This document shows positions 44,820 through 58,414 of a stretch of DNA of 64,000 nt, piece by piece (position 1 is the stretch's first letter; each line of letters begins with the position of its first letter). Source of the DNA: Youhaiella tibetensis (lineage in GTDB: Bacteria; Pseudomonadota; Alphaproteobacteria; Rhizobiales; Devosiaceae). Where the stretch lies: assembly GCF_008000755.1 (NCBI RefSeq), contig NZ_CP041690.1, positions 4,180,001 to 4,244,000 of the forward strand, in the 5' to 3' direction. Position numbers and translations under genes: made by a program. The notes beneath the pieces were generated by a model that saw only the letters and a program-made list of their open reading frames with translations, searched no databases and had not been told where the DNA came from.

Positions 44820-46229
44820 TCAGATGTGGATGGCGCCGTCGCCCAGCATGAGGGCGGCCTCGCGGATGGCCTCCGAGAGCGTGGGATGGGCATGGGTGGT
44901 GCGGGCCAGGTCTTCCCCGGCGCCCGAGAACTCCATGAGCACGGTCAGTTCGTGGATCATCTCGCCGGCATTGGCGCCCACGATATGGGCGCCCAGGACG
45001 CGATCGGTGGCAACATCGGCCAGGATCTTCACGAACCCCTGCGTGGCCAGCATGGCCTTGGCGCGGCCATTGGCGGTGAAGGGGAACTTGCCGACCTTGT
45101 AGTCGATGCCTTCGGCCTTGAGCTCGTCCTCGGTCTTGCCGACCGAGGCCACTTCCGGGCTGGTATAGACCACCGAGGGAATGGCGCCGTAATTGACGTG
45201 CCCGGCCTGACCGGCGACGATCTCGGCCACCGCTATGCCCTCGTCCTCGGCCTTGTGGGCCAGCATGGGGCCGGCGATGACGTCCCCGATCGCGTAGATG
45301 CCGTCCACGCTGGTCTTGTAATGGGCATCGGTGCGCACGCGCCCGCGCTCATCGAGCGCCACGCCCACGATCTCGAGGCCCAGTCCGTCCGTATAGGGCT
45401 TGCGGCCGATGGCCACGAGCGCCACATCGACATCGAGGAACTCCACATCGCCGCCCTTGGCCGGCTCGACCCGCACCTTGAGCGAGCCGTCTTCCTGCTT
45501 TTCGACGCCCGAGACCTTGCTGCCCAGCTTGAACTCGAAGCCCTGCTTCTGGAGCATGCGCTGGAACTGGCGGGCCACTTCGCTGTCCATGCCGGGGAGG
45601 ATGCGGTCGAGATATTCGACCACCGTGACCTTGGAGCCCAGCCGGTTCCACACCGAGCCCAGCTCGAGCCCGATGACGCCGGCGCCGATGACCAGGAGCC
45701 GCTCGGGCACCTTGTCGAGCGCGATGGCCCCGGTCGAGGTCACGATCTGCTTCTCGTCGATCTCGATGCCCGGCAGGTTGGCCGAGACCGAGCCGGAAGC
45801 GATGACGATGTTCTTGGTTTCCACCGTAATGGTCGGCCCGCTCTGGGGCGTGACCAGGACCTTGCCCGGCGCGGCGATCGAGCCGATGCCGCGGAAGGTG
45901 GTGATCTTGTTCTTCTTGAAGAGATACTCCACGCCGTTGACGTTGGAGGCGACAGTCTCGTCCTTGTGGTTGAGCATCTGCGGCAGGTTGAGCACCGGCG
46001 CCGGGATGTCGATGCCGAGCTGGGAGAACATGTGCCCGGCTTCTTCGAACCGCTCGCTGGCGAACAGCAGCGCCTTGGAGGGGATGCAGCCGATATTGAG
46101 GCAGGTGCCCCCGAACGTGGCCCACTTTTCGATCACGGCGACCTTCATGCCGAGCTGTGCCGCCCGGATTGCCGCCACATAGCCGCCAGGGCCGCTACCG
46201 ATGACCGTGAAGTCGAATTGCTCCGCCAT
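44820..46229 (-). CDS. lpdA: Dihydrolipoyl dehydrogenase (E3)
   Basis: 469 aa FAD enzyme that reoxidises dihydrolipoyl-E2 with NAD+. FAD motif [10 protein letters not shown] (11-20), redox disulphide [13 protein letters not shown] (C43/C48), NAD motif [15 protein letters not shown] and the active-site His-x-x-x-x-Glu region [13 protein letters not shown] near the C-terminus. Last gene of the 2-oxoglutarate dehydrogenase block, separated from sucB by an exporter and an unknown gene. Confidence 0.97.
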   Translation of the reverse strand: MAEQFDFTVIGSGPGGYVAAIRAAQLGMKVAVIEKWATFGGTCLNIGCIPSKALLFASERFEEAGHMFSQLGIDIPAPVLNLPQMLNHKDETVASNVNGVEYLFKKNKITTFRGIGSIAAPGKVLVTPQSGPTITVETKNIVIASGSVSANLPGIEIDEKQIVTSTGAIALDKVPERLLVIGAGVIGLELGSVWNRLGSKVTVVEYLDRILPGMDSEVARQFQRMLQKQGFEFKLGSKVSGVEKQEDGSLKVRVEPAKGGDVEFLDVDVALVAIGRKPYTDGLGLEIVGVALDERGRVRTDAHYKTSVDGIYAIGDVIAGPMLAHKAEDEGIAVAEIVAGQAGHVNYGAIPSVVYTSPEVASVGKTEDELKAEGIDYKVGKFPFTANGRAKAMLATQGFVKILADVATDRVLGAHIVGANAGEMIHELTVLMEFSGAGEDLARTTHAHPTLSEAIREAALMLGDGAIHI

Positions 46230-46240
46230 TTCCCCAAACC

Positions 46241-46876
46241 TTAGTGTTGCCGCGCGATCGCCACGCGGATCGCCAACAGGATGAATGTAAGGCCGGTGAC
46301 GCGATTAAACCACCGTCCGAGTTTGAAAAAGCCGTTCCGCACCCGCGGCACGGTGAAGAACACCGAGACCAGCGCGAACCAGGAAAACAGCACTAGGCTC
46401 ATCGAGCCGACATAGAACACCTTGACCGGCCCGCTCGTGGTGGCGCTGACCAGGGTGGTGAACAGGGCCAGGAAGAACAGCACCGCCTTGGGATTGAGCA
46501 GGTTCGTGAGGAAACCCAGCGCAAAAGCGCCCCAGGGCGTGGCCGAACGCGGGCTGTCCTCGCCCAGGTCCTTGGGCGGCTGCGGGGCAGGCCCGCGCAG
46601 CGCCGAGATGCCCAGATAGAGAAGGTAGGCCGCGCCCAGATATTTGAGGGTATCAAAGAGCAGGATCGATTGCCCGACGATGACCCCGACGCCCAGCAGC
46701 GTATAGCTGCCATGGACGAGGATCGAGGTGGCGATGCCCGCCGAGGTGAACAGGGCCGCCTTGCGGTCATGGGCGATCGACTGGCGCAGCACCATGGCGA
46801 AATCGGCGCCGGGAATGACGGCGTTGATGCCGAAGGCCAGCATCAACCCCAGATATTCGAGCCAGTGTCCCTGCAT
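46241..46876 (-). CDS. LysE/RhtB family amino-acid exporter
   Basis: 211 aa, six hydrophobic helices; [25 protein letters not shown] (the conserved G-x-x-x-G/P-G-P-D motif as IPGADF) and [19 protein letters not shown] (NPK motif) identify the RhtB/LysE family of exporters for homoserine, threonine or similar. Lies between the 161-aa unknown protein (3-nt gap) and lpdA (11-nt gap), so it is transcribed with the TCA genes. Confidence 0.92.
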   Translation of the reverse strand: MQGHWLEYLGLMLAFGINAVIPGADFAMVLRQSIAHDRKAALFTSAGIATSILVHGSYTLLGVGVIVGQSILLFDTLKYLGAAYLLYLGISALRGPAPQPPKDLGEDSPRSATPWGAFALGFLTNLLNPKAVLFFLALFTTLVSATTSGPVKVFYVGSMSLVLFSWFALVSVFFTVPRVRNGFFKLGRWFNRVTGLTFILLAIRVAIARQH

Positions 46877-46879
46877 GGC

Positions 46880-47365
46880 TTACCCGCTATGCCCCGTAAA
46901 GGAGCGCGCCGCCGCCCCGATGATCTGGCCCACTGTTTCGCTGATCACCGTGCGCATGCCCATATTGGCCACATCGCCCACGGCCTGGCTGAGCCGGTCC
47001 GAGAACTTCTCCTGCAGGCCTTCGGGGACCGAATTGAGGATGGTCAGCGTTTCCCGGGTCAATTGATAGTCCTTGGCGCCGGCCTTGTAGATGAAGCCCT
47101 CGTGCTCGAGCCAATCGAGGACCTGCTCGACATAGATGCGCGGCGGGATGTTGGAGCCTTCGATATAGCGCTCCCCGACCTGCTGGCGCAGGTTGGGCTT
47201 CTGCCGCTGCGTCTCCTCGCTCGCCACGATCACCAGCTTCTCGAAGGGTTCGCCCAGGACATCCGGGCGGATGTCCTGGGTGATCGGGAAATTGGAGATC
47301 AGGTAGTCGAAGATCAGCCCAACGGTGATGTTGAAATACTCGAGGTGCTTGTCGCCCCGAGCCAT
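46880..47365 (-). CDS. Protein of unknown function between sucB and the LysE-type exporter
   Basis: 161 aa, cytoplasmic. The middle has YVEQVLDWLEHEGFIYKAGAKDYQLTRETLTILNSVP, which reads like a winged-helix unit (helix, turn, wing, L-T), followed by an amphipathic tail VGDVANMGMRTVISETVGQI. A DNA-binding role is therefore possible but unproven. It starts 4 nt after the sucB stop, so it is translated from the odh mRNA. Confidence 0.8.
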   Translation of the reverse strand: MARGDKHLEYFNITVGLIFDYLISNFPITQDIRPDVLGEPFEKLVIVASEETQRQKPNLRQQVGERYIEGSNIPPRIYVEQVLDWLEHEGFIYKAGAKDYQLTRETLTILNSVPEGLQEKFSDRLSQAVGDVANMGMRTVISETVGQIIGAAARSFTGHSG

Positions 47366-47369
47366 TTCA

Positions 47370-48632
<1,263 letters not shown>

Positions 48633-48644
48633 TTTATTGTCCTC

Positions 48645-51600
48645 TTACTTGGCGAAAGCTTCTTCGAGGAAGCTGTGCAATTGTTCCAGATGCAGGCGCA
48701 TGAGGCCCGTTGCCGTGGACGCGGAAGCCGGGCGCCCGACATAGCGCGGACGCTGGCCGGCGCGGCCCATCTGTTCCATGACCCAGTCGATATAGGGCTG
48801 CACGAACGCCCAGGCGCCCATGTTGCGCGGCTCTTCCTGGCACCAGACGATCTCCGCGTTCTGGAAGCGCGAGAGTTCGTCGAGCAGGGCCTTGGCCGGG
48901 AACGGATAGAGCTGCTCGAGGCGCAGCAGGTAGACATCGTCGATGCCGCGCTTCTCGCGGTCCTCGAGCAGGTCGTAATAGACCTTGCCCGAGCACAGCA
49001 CCACGCGGCGGATCTTGTCGTCGGCCGCCAGCTTGATGGTGGTCTTGGGCACGCCCGGCGCCTCGGCATCGTCCCAGAGCAGGCGATGGAAGCAGCTGTC
49101 CGGACCCAGTTCGGCCAGGCCCGAGACGGCCCGCTTGTGGCGCAGCAGCGACTTGGGCGTCATCAGGATCAGCGGCTTGCGGAAGTCGCGGGTGATCTGG
49201 CGGCGCAGGATGTGGAAGTAATTGGCCGGCGTCGTGCAGTTGGCGACCTGCATGTTGTCTTCGGCGCAGAGCTGGAGATAGCGCTCGAGGCGCGCCGAGG
49301 AGTGCTCGGGTCCCTGGCCCTCATAGCCGTGCGGCAGGAGCATGACCAGGCCCGACATGCGGAACCACTTGCGCTCGCCCGAGGAGATGAACTGGTCCAC
49401 CACCACCTGGGCGCCGTTGGCGAAATCGCCGAACTGGGCTTCCCACAGGGTCAGCGCCTTGGGCTCGGCCAGCGAGTAGCCGTATTCGAAGCCCAGCACC
49501 GCCTCTTCGGAAAGCATCGAGTTGATGACTTCGTAGCGCGACTGGTTGGGATCGAGCGCGTTGAGCGGGGTATAGGAAGCGTCGGTCTCCTGATCGTAGA
49601 GCACCGAGTGACGCTGGGTGAAGGTGCCGCGCTCGACGTCCTGGCCCGAAAGGCGCACCGGGTGGCCCTCGGTGACCAGCGTGCCGAACGCCAGAGCTTC
49701 GGCGGTGGCCCAGTCCAGGCCCTGCCCGCTCTCGATGGCCTGCAGGCGATTGTCCATGAACCGCTTGATGGTGCGGTGGACGTTAAAGCCCTCCGGAACC
49801 TTGGCCAGCTTGGTGCCGATCTCGGTCAGACGGGCGATCTCGACGCCCGAATCCCCGCGACGCGGCCCGTCGACCTCGGCGGTCTTGAAGTTCTTCCACT
49901 GCCCGTCGAGCCAGTCGGCCTTGTTGGGGCGGTAGTTCTGCCCGGCCTCGAACTCGCCTTCCAGGTGCGCGCGCCAGCCGGCCTTGAGGTTCTCGATGTC
50001 CTCGGCGCTCACCAGCCCTTCGGCCACCAGCTTTTCCGAGTAGATCTCGAGCGTGGTCTTGTGGCTGCGGATGCGCGAATACATCAGCGGCTGGGTGAAG
50101 CTGGGCTCGTCACCTTCGTTATGGCCGAAGCGGCGATAGCAGAACATGTCGATGACCACCGGGCGCCCGAAGCGCTGGCGGTATTCGATGGCGATCTTGG
50201 CCACATAGACCACCGCCTCCGGATCGTCCCCGTTCACGTGGAACACCGGGGCCTCGATCATCTTGGCGACGTCGGTCGGATAGGGCGAGGAGCGCGAATA
50301 GATCGGGGAGGTGGTAAAGCCGATCTGGTTGTTGATGACGAAATGGATCGAGCCGCCCGTGCGGTGACCCTTGAGGCCCGAAAGCCCCAGGCACTCGGCG
50401 ACCACGCCTTGGCCGGCAAAGGCCGCATCCCCGTGCAGCAGCAGCGGCAGGACCATCGACCGGTCGATGACGCGGGTCTGGTCGTACGAGAGCAGCTTGC
50501 CGTCCGGCGAATTGTGCAGGTCCTGCTTGGCGCGGGCCTTGCCCAGCACCACCGGATCGACGATTTCCAGGTGCGACGGGTTGGCCGTCAGCGACAGGTG
50601 CACCTTGTTGTGATCGAACTCGCGGTCCGAGGAGGCGCCCAGGTGATACTTGACGTCGCCCGAACCCTCGACGTCGTCGGGATAGAAGGCGCCGCCCTTG
50701 AACTCATGGAAAAGCGCGCGGTGCGGCTTCTGCATGACCTGGGTGAGAACGTTGAGGCGCCCGCGATGGGCCATGCCCAGCACGATGTCCTTAACGCCCA
50801 GCGCCCCGCCGCGCTTGATGATCTGCTCGAGGGCGGGAATCAGCGATTCCGAGCCGTCCAGGCCAAAGCGCTTGGTGCCGGTATACTTGACGTCGAGGAA
50901 CTTCTCGAAGCCTTCAGCCTCGATGAGCTTGTTGAGAATGGCCTTCTTGCCCTCGGGCGTGAAGGTGATCTCCTTGTCCGGCCCCTCGATGCGCTCCTGG
51001 ATCCACTGCTTGGCCTCGGGATCGGAGATGTGCATGAACTCCACGCCGACCGTGGAGCAATAGGTGCGCTGCAGGATCGCCAGCATTTCCGGGACCGTCG
51101 CGAACTCGAGGCCCAGATAGTTGTCGATGAAGATCTTGCGGTCGTAATCGGACGGCTGGAACCCGTAGGTGGCCGGATCGAGCTCCGGCGCCGGCTCGGG
51201 CGCCTTGAGTTTAAGGGGATCGAGGTCCGCCTGCAGGTGACCGCGCATCCGGTAGGCGCGGATCATCATGATGGCGTGGATGGAATCGCGCGTGGCCTGC
51301 ATGACCTGGGCAGGCGTGGGCACCGGCGCGCCGGCCGATTCGGCCTTCGCGGTCACCGCCTTGGCGGTCTTCATGGCGATCTGGGAGGGGCTTATGCCCC
51401 AATTGCCGTCGAGCGCGGCCACCAGCTCGCCATTGGGCGCCTGCGGCCAGTCGGTCCGGGCCCAGCTCGGGCCCTCCGCATTCCTGGAGACCTGGGCGGC
51501 ATCGTCGCCGAGCTTACCGAAGTAGCTTGCCCAGGTGGGATCGACACTTGAGGGATCGGTTTTGAACCTCGCGTACAGCTCCTCGATATAGTCGGCATTG

Positions 51601-51656
51601 CCGCCATAGAGGAAGGAGGTCAACAAGAACGCTTCGTTCTTTTCCTGTCGTGTCAT
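48645..51656 (-). CDS. sucA: 2-oxoglutarate dehydrogenase E1 component
   Basis: 1003 aa thiamine-diphosphate enzyme that decarboxylates 2-oxoglutarate. N-terminal E2-binding helix (FLYGGNADYIEELYARFK), GMAHRGRLNVL, the ThDP/Mg motif GDAAFAGQGVVAE (about 408) and NNQIGFTT, then the transketolase-like C-terminal domain with SGLVMLLPHGYEGQGPEHSS. Length is that of the family. Preceded by sucD with a 150-bp gap that contains a GGCGGG/CCCGCC stem but no clear terminator. Confidence 0.97.
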   Translation of the reverse strand: MTRQEKNEAFLLTSFLYGGNADYIEELYARFKTDPSSVDPTWASYFGKLGDDAAQVSRNAEGPSWARTDWPQAPNGELVAALDGNWGISPSQIAMKTAKAVTAKAESAGAPVPTPAQVMQATRDSIHAIMMIRAYRMRGHLQADLDPLKLKAPEPAPELDPATYGFQPSDYDRKIFIDNYLGLEFATVPEMLAILQRTYCSTVGVEFMHISDPEAKQWIQERIEGPDKEITFTPEGKKAILNKLIEAEGFEKFLDVKYTGTKRFGLDGSESLIPALEQIIKRGGALGVKDIVLGMAHRGRLNVLTQVMQKPHRALFHEFKGGAFYPDDVEGSGDVKYHLGASSDREFDHNKVHLSLTANPSHLEIVDPVVLGKARAKQDLHNSPDGKLLSYDQTRVIDRSMVLPLLLHGDAAFAGQGVVAECLGLSGLKGHRTGGSIHFVINNQIGFTTSPIYSRSSPYPTDVAKMIEAPVFHVNGDDPEAVVYVAKIAIEYRQRFGRPVVIDMFCYRRFGHNEGDEPSFTQPLMYSRIRSHKTTLEIYSEKLVAEGLVSAEDIENLKAGWRAHLEGEFEAGQNYRPNKADWLDGQWKNFKTAEVDGPRRGDSGVEIARLTEIGTKLAKVPEGFNVHRTIKRFMDNRLQAIESGQGLDWATAEALAFGTLVTEGHPVRLSGQDVERGTFTQRHSVLYDQETDASYTPLNALDPNQSRYEVINSMLSEEAVLGFEYGYSLAEPKALTLWEAQFGDFANGAQVVVDQFISSGERKWFRMSGLVMLLPHGYEGQGPEHSSARLERYLQLCAEDNMQVANCTTPANYFHILRRQITRDFRKPLILMTPKSLLRHKRAVSGLAELGPDSCFHRLLWDDAEAPGVPKTTIKLAADDKIRRVVLCSGKVYYDLLEDREKRGIDDVYLLRLEQLYPFPAKALLDELSRFQNAEIVWCQEEPRNMGAWAFVQPYIDWVMEQMGRAGQRPRYVGRPASASTATGLMRLHLEQLHSFLEEAFAK

Positions 51657-51806
51657 TTTTCTAGCGCGGGGTTCTCGCCCGCCATCCTTTTCATCATGCC
51701 GGGCGCCCCCGGCCGGGCGCGGTCCTCAATCTGACCGCTTTGGCTTGCAATCATCTTAACGGGCGGGGCGTGCGTGGCGTCCCGCCGGCTATTTTTCGTG
51801 CCGGTC

Positions 51807-52712
51807 TCAGCCCTTGAGGACTTCGGCCAGCGTCACCCCGATTCGCGCCGGGGACTTGGAAACCCGGATCCCGGCCCGTTCCATGGCCGCGATCTTGTCT
51901 TCAGCGCCGCCCTTACCGCCCGAAATTACGGCGCCAGCATGACCCATCGTGCGACCCGCCGGAGCGGTGAGGCCCGCGATGAACCCGGCCATCGGCTTCT
52001 TGCGGCCGCGCTTGGCTTCATCGATCAGGAACTGGGCCGCATCTTCCTCGGCCGAACCGCCGATCTCCCCGATCATGATGATCGACTTGGTCGCTTCGTC
52101 GGCCAGGAACATCTCGAGCACGTCGATGAATTCGGTGCCCTTGACCGGATCGCCGCCGATACCGACGGCCGTGGTCTGGCCGAGGCCGGCATTGGTGGTC
52201 TGGAACACTGCTTCATAGGTAAGCGTGCCCGAGCGCGAAACAATGCCGACCGAGCCCTTCGAGAAAATCGAGCCCGGCATGATGCCGATCTTGCATTCTT
52301 CTGGCGTGAGCACTCCTGGGCAGTTGGGTCCGATCAGGCGCGACTTGCTCTTTTCGAGCCTGGCCTTGACCTTAACCATGTCCAGAACCGGAACACCTTC
52401 GGTAATTGCCACGATCAGCGGAATTTCTGCGTCAATCGCCTCGATAATCGCATCTGCTGCGCCGGCGGGCGGCACGTAGATGACCGAAGCATTGGCACCT
52501 GTGCGCTCGCGCGCTTCGGCGACGGTGGCGAAGATGGGCAGGTTGGTGCCGTCCACGCCGCTCGTCCAGGTCTCGCCGCCCTTCTTGGGATTGATGCCGC
52601 CCACCATCTTGGTGCCGTAATAGGCCAGCGCCTGCTCGGTGTGGAACGTTCCGGTCTTGCCGGTCAGCCCCTGGACGAGAACCTTGGTGTCTTTGTTGAC
52701 GAGAATGGACAT
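51807..52712 (-). CDS. sucD: Succinyl-CoA synthetase alpha subunit
   Basis: 301 aa. CoA-binding Rossmann domain ([19 protein letters not shown]) and the phosphorylated active-site His in [18 protein letters not shown] (H258). Works with SucC to make ATP or GTP from succinyl-CoA. In this genome a cupin gene is inserted between sucC and sucD, with an 8-nt gap before sucD. Confidence 0.97.
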   Translation of the reverse strand: MSILVNKDTKVLVQGLTGKTGTFHTEQALAYYGTKMVGGINPKKGGETWTSGVDGTNLPIFATVAEARERTGANASVIYVPPAGAADAIIEAIDAEIPLIVAITEGVPVLDMVKVKARLEKSKSRLIGPNCPGVLTPEECKIGIMPGSIFSKGSVGIVSRSGTLTYEAVFQTTNAGLGQTTAVGIGGDPVKGTEFIDVLEMFLADEATKSIIMIGEIGGSAEEDAAQFLIDEAKRGRKKPMAGFIAGLTAPAGRTMGHAGAVISGGKGGAEDKIAAMERAGIRVSKSPARIGVTLAEVLKG

Positions 52713-52720
52713 GAAACTTC

Positions 52721-53092
52721 CTACAGCCGATCCAGTTCGGTGACGGTCAGATCGCTCTTGGCGTTACCGGTATTGAGGGTTGTGGCGGGCTCGAACATCA
52801 GCACCACCGGCTCGTGGGTCAAGGATCTGGGGCGGTGCTCCACGCCCCGGGGTACGACGAGGAAATCGCCCTCGCCCAGTTCCACCGCGCCGTCGCGGAA
52901 ATCGATGGCGATCTGCCCGCGCAGGACGAGAAACCCTTCGTCCTCGTGCTCATGGGCGTGCCAGTCGAAGACGGCGCCGAACTTGGCGACCTTGACCTGG
53001 GATTGGTTGACGTCGCCCGCAATGGCCGGCTTGAAGACGGCACTGATCTTCTCGTCGGCCGCCTTGAGCAGGTTGATCTTGCGGGGCGCCAT
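52721..53092 (-). CDS. Cupin domain protein inserted between sucC and sucD
   Basis: 123 aa single cupin. Motif 1 reads [18 protein letters not shown] (metal ligands His, His, Glu), motif 2 [14 protein letters not shown] (His), a complete metal-binding set. It starts 2 nt after the sucC stop, so it must be co-translated with the succinyl-CoA synthetase subunits, which are normally adjacent. Substrate unknown. Confidence 0.92.
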   Translation of the reverse strand: MAPRKINLLKAADEKISAVFKPAIAGDVNQSQVKVAKFGAVFDWHAHEHEDEGFLVLRGQIAIDFRDGAVELGEGDFLVVPRGVEHRPRSLTHEPVVLMFEPATTLNTGNAKSDLTVTELDRL

Positions 53093-53094
53093 CT

Positions 53095-54291
53095 CTATTG
53101 CCCCTTGATCGCCTTGACGATCTTCTGGGCGGCATCGTCGAGATCGTCCGCCGGGATGACGTTGAGCCCGGAATCGCGCAGGATGGCCTTGCCTTCCTTG
53201 ACGTTGGTGCCTTCGAGCCGCACCACCAGCGGCACCTTGAGCCCCACTTCCTTGACGGCCGCCACCACGCCCTCGGCGATGATGTCGCAGCGCATGATGC
53301 CGCCGAAGATGTTGACCAGGATGCCTTTGACGTTGGGATCGGCGGTGATGATCTTGAAGGCCGCGGTGACCTTCTCCTTGGAGGCGCCGCCCCCGACATC
53401 GAGGAAGTTCGCCGGCTCTTCGCCGTAGAGCTTGATGATGTCCATCGTGGCCATGGCCAGGCCCGCGCCATTGACCATGCAGCCGATATTGCCGTCGAGC
53501 GCCACATAGGCGAGGTCGAACTTGGACGCCTCGATCTCCTTGGCGTCTTCCTCGCTGGTATCGCGCAGCGCCACCACGTCCGGATGCCGGAAGAGGGCGT
53601 TGTTGTCGAACGACACCTTGGCATCGAGCACGCGCAGGTGCCCGTCGGCCATCACGATCAGCGGATTGACCTCGAGCAGGCTCATGTCCTTGTCGCAGAA
53701 CGCCTTGTAGAGCGCCGGGAAGAGCTGCTGGCTGTCGGCCTTGGCATCGCCCTCGAGCTTGAGGGCCGCGGCGAGCTTGTCGATATCGGCGGCGGTGACG
53801 CCGGTATCGGGATCGATGGCGAGGGTCACGATCTTTTCGGGGCTGTGCTCGGCGACCGCCTCGATATCCATGCCGCCTTCGGTGGAGACCACGAAGGCGA
53901 CGCGCCCGACGGTGCGGTCGACCAGGATCGAGAGATAGAGCTCGCGAGCAATGTCGGCGCCATCCTCGATATAGAGGCGGTTGACCTGCTTGCCGGCGGG
54001 ACCGGTCTGCTTGGTGACCAGCGTGTTGCCCAGCATCTCGCGGGCATTGGCCACCACGTCGGCGACCGACTTGGCCAGGCGCACGCCGCCCTTGGCGTCG
54101 GCGGACAGTTCCTTGAACTTGCCCTTGCCGCGCCCGCCGGCATGGATCTGGCTCTTGACCACATAGAGCGGCCCGGGAAGCGAATTGGCGGCCGCCTCGG
54201 CTTCATCGGCCGAGAAAATGGCAACGCCGCCGGCGACAGGCACGCCATATTCCTTGAGCAGCGCCTTGGCCTGGTGTTCGTGGATATTCAT
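53095..54291 (-). CDS. sucC: Succinyl-CoA synthetase beta subunit (ADP-forming type)
   Basis: 398 aa. ATP-grasp domain at the N-terminus ([37 protein letters not shown]), [12 protein letters not shown] metal/nucleotide site, and the C-terminal ligase domain with [12 protein letters not shown] and [11 protein letters not shown]. Follows mdh after 66 nt that hold an 8-bp hairpin. Confidence 0.97.
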   Translation of the reverse strand: MNIHEHQAKALLKEYGVPVAGGVAIFSADEAEAAANSLPGPLYVVKSQIHAGGRGKGKFKELSADAKGGVRLAKSVADVVANAREMLGNTLVTKQTGPAGKQVNRLYIEDGADIARELYLSILVDRTVGRVAFVVSTEGGMDIEAVAEHSPEKIVTLAIDPDTGVTAADIDKLAAALKLEGDAKADSQQLFPALYKAFCDKDMSLLEVNPLIVMADGHLRVLDAKVSFDNNALFRHPDVVALRDTSEEDAKEIEASKFDLAYVALDGNIGCMVNGAGLAMATMDIIKLYGEEPANFLDVGGGASKEKVTAAFKIITADPNVKGILVNIFGGIMRCDIIAEGVVAAVKEVGLKVPLVVRLEGTNVKEGKAILRDSGLNVIPADDLDDAAQKIVKAIKGQ

Positions 54292-54319
54292 GAAGACCTC
54301 GTCGGGAGAGGTGAGGGAA

Positions 54320-54344
54320 GGCCCGCGAGCTGAAGCCGCGGGCC
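54320..54344 (-). other. Intercistronic hairpin between mdh and sucC
   Basis: GGCCCGCG (54320-54327) and CGCGGGCC (54337-54344) pair perfectly around a 9-nt loop, 13 nt past the mdh stop. No T-run follows on the minus strand, so it is likely an mRNA-stability or partial-termination element that lets sucC be read from the mdh promoter. Confidence 0.6.
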
Positions 54345-54357
54345 GTTTCGCTTTGGC

Positions 54358-56467
<2,110 letters not shown>

Positions 56468-56579
56468 GCGCAGCGCGTCGCGCTGGAGGGGATCGTCGCT
56501 GACCGCGCCGCGCCCGACCAGATCGTCATAGGCGCTGCTGACCGGCCCCGTGACGCCGGACTTGCTGGCGGGCGAAATC

Positions 56580-57212
56580 TTAGGAGACCATGGTCAGGGC
56601 GATGCCGCCTGCTGCCGTGCCGATGAACTGGTTTCCGGTCTGGGTGAGAATGGCCACGATCGAGCCGGCCTCATCGAAGAGCTGCACCTGGCTGCCCGCC
56701 ACCGACCAGGACGAAACATTGGCGAGCCCGCCGATCATGCAGCCGGGCACCGATGCGCGATAGCGCGCCGTGCCTGTCTTGATGGTCTGGGTGAGGTTGA
56801 CGCGGCACTGCGAATTGCCCGCCGTGATGGTCCAGCCGCCGATGAGGCGATCAACCGAAAGGCCGCCCGAAAGGTCGCGGGCGCCAGCCGTCGTCTGGCC
56901 CGGAATGGCCAGCGGATCGAGCGAGGGGCCGCCATTGCCCGAAATGTCGCCCGTGGTCATGGTCGCGGGCTGGGCGCCGCCCAGCACCGGCGTGCCGGTG
57001 AGCGAGGGCGCGATCGGCCCCTGCACGGTCGAGCCGGCGATCGGCGGCAGCGAGGTCGAGGCGACAGAGGAACTCTGCACCGGCGGCAGGGCCGAGGGAG
57101 ACGCCTTGCCCACGATATTGGGCATGTTCGACGTGGTGGCGCCACAGGCGGCCAGGGTGAGGGCGAGACAGGCGCCCGCGGCGGTAGCGGGAATTCCGCG
57201 CATCCAATGCAT
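56580..57212 (-). CDS. Lipoprotein with AprI/Inh metalloprotease-inhibitor domain (Omp19-like)
   Basis: 210 aa. Signal peptide with lipobox LAAC (Cys near residue 23), a Pro/Ser/Thr-rich linker (about 24-110) and a C-terminal Inh domain with GGWTITAGNSQCRVNL, a second Cys (PGCMIGGLANVSSW) and VQLFDEAGSIVAIL. The same layout occurs in Brucella Omp19, an outer-membrane lipoprotein that inhibits proteases. ATG at 57212 is preferred; an ATG three codons on is possible. A CtrA-like site and a promoter lie upstream. Its stop overlaps the probable zapE 5' end. Confidence 0.83.
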   Translation of the reverse strand: MHWMRGIPATAAGACLALTLAACGATTSNMPNIVGKASPSALPPVQSSSVASTSLPPIAGSTVQGPIAPSLTGTPVLGGAQPATMTTGDISGNGGPSLDPLAIPGQTTAGARDLSGGLSVDRLIGGWTITAGNSQCRVNLTQTIKTGTARYRASVPGCMIGGLANVSSWSVAGSQVQLFDEAGSIVAILTQTGNQFIGTAAGGIALTMVS

Positions 57213-57244
57213 CAATGTGGTTTCCGTGGCTCGAACGGCAAATA

Positions 57245-57259
57245 TTAACGGCAGCTTAA
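57245..57259. promoter_or_regulatory. CtrA-like binding site
   Basis: TTAACGGCAGCTTAA is TTAA-N7-TTAA, the core of the CtrA cell-cycle regulator consensus, located 33 bp before the lipoprotein start. It covers the predicted transcription start of the promoter at 57265-57293, which would fit repression. Confidence 0.45.
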
Positions 57260-57264
57260 AGGGC

Positions 57265-57293
57265 CATATATCCAAAGACACGTTAGGCCGCAA
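57265..57293 (-). promoter_or_regulatory. Possible sigma70 promoter of the Inh-domain lipoprotein
   Basis: On the minus strand TTGCGG (57293-57288), 17 bp, TATATG (57270-57265). Both hexamers are close to consensus. Transcription would start near 57258, giving a leader of about 46 nt. Confidence 0.4.
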
Positions 57294-57356
57294 CGATCTG
57301 CCTTGACCAGAGGCTCCGGGCAATATGTGGCCGTTTTGCGGTTACCGGGAGGAAAC

Positions 57357-57578
57357 CTAGACATCCATCTCGCGCAAAAGGTCCTCGGCGAGGATCTTGG
57401 CGTCGCGCGCTTCCTCCTCGGGCACCAGGATGGGGATGCCGCGCGGGCCGACGACGCCGGGCAGGCCCGGCAGCCCGTCCTCCCCGCTTTCGAGCGGGTG
57501 GAAACCATGCGCCTTGAGCGCCGTGACCAGGACCCGCGCCATGGACGGATCCTGCACTTCCGCGATTGTCTCGAACAC
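57357..57578 (-). CDS. DUF2007 domain protein
   Basis: 73 aa. VLVTALKAHGFHPLESGEDG, then GPRGIPILVPEEEARDAKILAEDLL is the DUF2007 (putative signal-transducing, PII-like ferredoxin) pattern: one strand-helix unit, a Gly-rich turn and a second strand-helix. Function unknown. Lies 32 nt downstream of sdhB and is probably read with the sdh genes. Confidence 0.85.
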   Translation of the reverse strand: MFETIAEVQDPSMARVLVTALKAHGFHPLESGEDGLPGLPGVVGPRGIPILVPEEEARDAKILAEDLLREMDV

Positions 57579-57610
57579 GCCTGCGCTCTCCTGCCGCTGC
57601 GGCGGCGAGC

Positions 57611-58393
57611 TTAGGCGCTAACCCTGCGTTCGACCATCATCTTCTTGATCTCGGCGATGGCCTTGGCCGGGTTGAGACCCTTGGGGCAGGTCTTGGAGCA
57701 ATTCATGATGGTGTGGCAGCGGTAGAGCTTGAAGGGATCCTCGAGATCGTCGAGCCGCTCCTGGGTGGCTTCGTCGCGGCTGTCGATAAGCCAGCGATAG
57801 GCCTGGAGCAGGATGGCCGGGCCCAGGTACTTCTCCCCGTTCCACCAATAGCTGGGGCACGAGGTCGAGCAGCAGGCGCACAGGATGCATTCGTAAAGCC
57901 CGTCGAGCTTGGCGCGCTCGGGCTTGGACTGCAGCCACTCGGTCCTGGGCGTGGGCGTGGTGGTCTTGAGCCAGGGCTCGATCGAGCGGTGCTGGGCGTA
58001 GAACGTGGTGAGGTCCGGAACCAGATCCTTGACTACCGGCATGTGCGGCAGCGGGTAGACCTTGATGGGCCCGGAAATGTCATCCATGCCCTTGGTGCAG
58101 GCCAGGGTATTGAACCCGTCGATATTCATCGCGCACGAGCCGCAGATGCCTTCGCGGCACGAGCGCCGCAGCGTCAGGGTGGGATCGACCTTGTTCTTGA
58201 TCCAGAGCAGGCCGTCCAGGATCATCGGTCCGCAATCCTTGGTATCGACCCAATAGGTATCGATGCGCGGATTGGCTTCGGTGTCCGGATCGTAGCGATA
58301 GATCCGGAATTCCCGCAGGGCCGCGCTGTCGGGCTTCGGCCAGGTCTTGCCGACCTTGATCTGGGAGTTCTTGGGAAGCGTGAGCTGGACCAT
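57611..58393 (-). CDS. sdhB: Succinate dehydrogenase iron-sulphur subunit
   Basis: 260 aa, carries electrons from SdhA to the quinone site. [2Fe-2S] ligands in [15 protein letters not shown] with a later Cys in NTLACTKG; [4Fe-4S] in [16 protein letters not shown]; [3Fe-4S]/third group in [17 protein letters not shown]. All clusters complete. Separated from sdhA by two extra genes instead of the usual direct adjacency. Confidence 0.97.
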   Translation of the reverse strand: MVQLTLPKNSQIKVGKTWPKPDSAALREFRIYRYDPDTEANPRIDTYWVDTKDCGPMILDGLLWIKNKVDPTLTLRRSCREGICGSCAMNIDGFNTLACTKGMDDISGPIKVYPLPHMPVVKDLVPDLTTFYAQHRSIEPWLKTTTPTPRTEWLQSKPERAKLDGLYECILCACCSTSCPSYWWNGEKYLGPAILLQAYRWLIDSRDEATQERLDDLEDPFKLYRCHTIMNCSKTCPKGLNPAKAIAEIKKMMVERRVSA

Positions 58394-58414
58394 TCGTCCT
58401 GTCCTCGAAAGATA

